Source: JBKJVQ01 sp046717125
Lineage (GTDB): Bacteria; Pseudomonadota; Alphaproteobacteria; Rhizobiales; Methyloligellaceae
Direction of reading: 5' to 3'
NCBI GenBank assembly: GCA_046717125.1
Contig: JBKJVQ010000127.1
Span: 1 to 15,450 of the forward strand
DNA: 15,450 nt
The translations under genes were made by a program, and so were the position numbers. Shown one piece after another: positions 15,245 through 15,450 of the stretch (the first letter of the stretch is position 1; the number at the start of each line of letters is the position of its first letter). The notes beneath the pieces are model-generated. The model saw nothing but the letters and a program-made list of their open reading frames with translations. It was not told the DNA's origin and ran no database searches.

Positions 15245-15274
15245 GTTTTCTGACGTTTTCTCGAGTTTTCTCAA
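15245..15274 (+). repeat. Three GTTTTCT direct repeats at exact 10-base spacing
   Basis: GTTTTCT occurs at 15245, 15255 and 15265, each followed by three variable bases. The repeats begin 10 bases after the protease stop, upstream of the integrase. One-turn phasing places all copies on one face of the helix, as for accessory or arm-type recombinase sites. No function is proven. Confidence 0.7.
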
Positions 15275-15339
15275 ATTGCCCGTACCGCTTGAAAAATCCC
15301 AGAATCAGTGGCTTATAGGTTTGACGGCGTTGGCTGCAA

Positions 15340-15384
15340 TTTACCGCCGTTTACCCCGCTCTGCTTACCCGGTGCTTACCCGAT
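15340..15384 (+). repeat. Four YTTACC direct repeats just before the integrase
   Basis: YTTACC occurs four times (TTTACC at 15340 and 15350, CTTACC at 15364 and 15375). The last two belong to an 11-base tandem repeat, GCTTACCCGGT (15363-15373) and GCTTACCCGAT (15374-15384). They abut the integrase start, where arm-type binding sites or an autoregulatory operator would be expected. Confidence 0.65.
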
Positions 15385-15450
15385 GTCAAGCTCACCAAGC
15401 GGACGGTCGACGCTGCCAGGCTCAACGGGTCTGGCGACGCCTTCATATGG
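15383..15450 (+). CDS. Tyrosine recombinase (integrase) N-terminus, cut by the right edge
   Basis: In the frame from 15385 the sequence reads VKLTKRTVDAARLNGSGDAF followed by IW. This is the start of the DUF4102/Arm-type DNA-binding region of phage- and island-type tyrosine integrases. The frame is open from 15325 but contains no ATG, GTG or TTG. The only ATG (15383) is one base out of register; ATG-GTC-AAG with one more G would give the usual MVKLTKRTVDA. So either a base is missing here or a CTG (15361) is used. The rest of the gene lies beyond the window. Confidence 0.65.
   Translation, partial: MSSSPSGRSTLPGSTGLATPSY

Noticed and set aside
15236..15340. tRNA 3' fragment as the integrase attachment site
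   Set aside because: I found no T-arm consensus, acceptor-stem pairing or CCA context on either strand.

Overview
The window is high-GC DNA whose gene set and order point to an alphaproteobacterium. The diagnostic layout is a divergent flagellar block, fliL-fliM-DUF6468-motE on one side and flgF-flgG-flgA-flgH on the other, together with CtrA-like boxes and a DUF1289/retropepsin pair. I cannot fix the genus.

Positions 1-5474 (minus strand) form one flagellar gene group read leftward: fliL, fliM, a DUF6468 membrane protein, a MotE-type protein and, after a 107-base gap, a long TPR-containing secreted protein that runs off the left edge. Positions 5475-5749 are a divergent control region. It holds a CtrA-like box facing fliL and, facing flgF, a GGCAA palindrome, an IHF-consensus site and a sigma-54 -24/-12 promoter, in the order and spacing of Caulobacter-type class III/IV flagellar promoters. 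Positions 5750-9082 (plus strand) carry flgF, flgG, flgA and flgH: the proximal and distal rod, the P-ring chaperone and the L-ring. Together the two arms supply C-ring and stator-associated parts and rod and ring parts.

Three flagellar genes are broken by single-base length changes in short runs: the TPR gene near 483-487, flgF near 6299-6311 and flgA near 7866-7868. In each case the conserved protein continues without further damage in the new frame. These are either assembly errors or the start of decay of the locus. A possible fourth case sits at the integrase start.

Positions 9109-14104 (minus strand) hold a copper/silver efflux module: a small Cys/His/Met-rich secreted protein, a possible 35-codon leader frame, cusB and cusA (the last two overlapping by 4 bases). 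There is no outer-membrane channel, CusF or regulator in the window. The module ends only 26 bases from flgH, beside an orphan ribosome binding site and start codon that may mark where the flagellar operon was cut.

Positions 14322-15235 (plus strand) encode a DUF1289 protein and a membrane-anchored retropepsin-like protease. From 15236 to the right edge lie two sets of short phased repeats and the first residues of a tyrosine recombinase, so a mobile genomic island appears to begin at the right edge. I saw no rRNA, tRNA, insertion sequence or CRISPR array.
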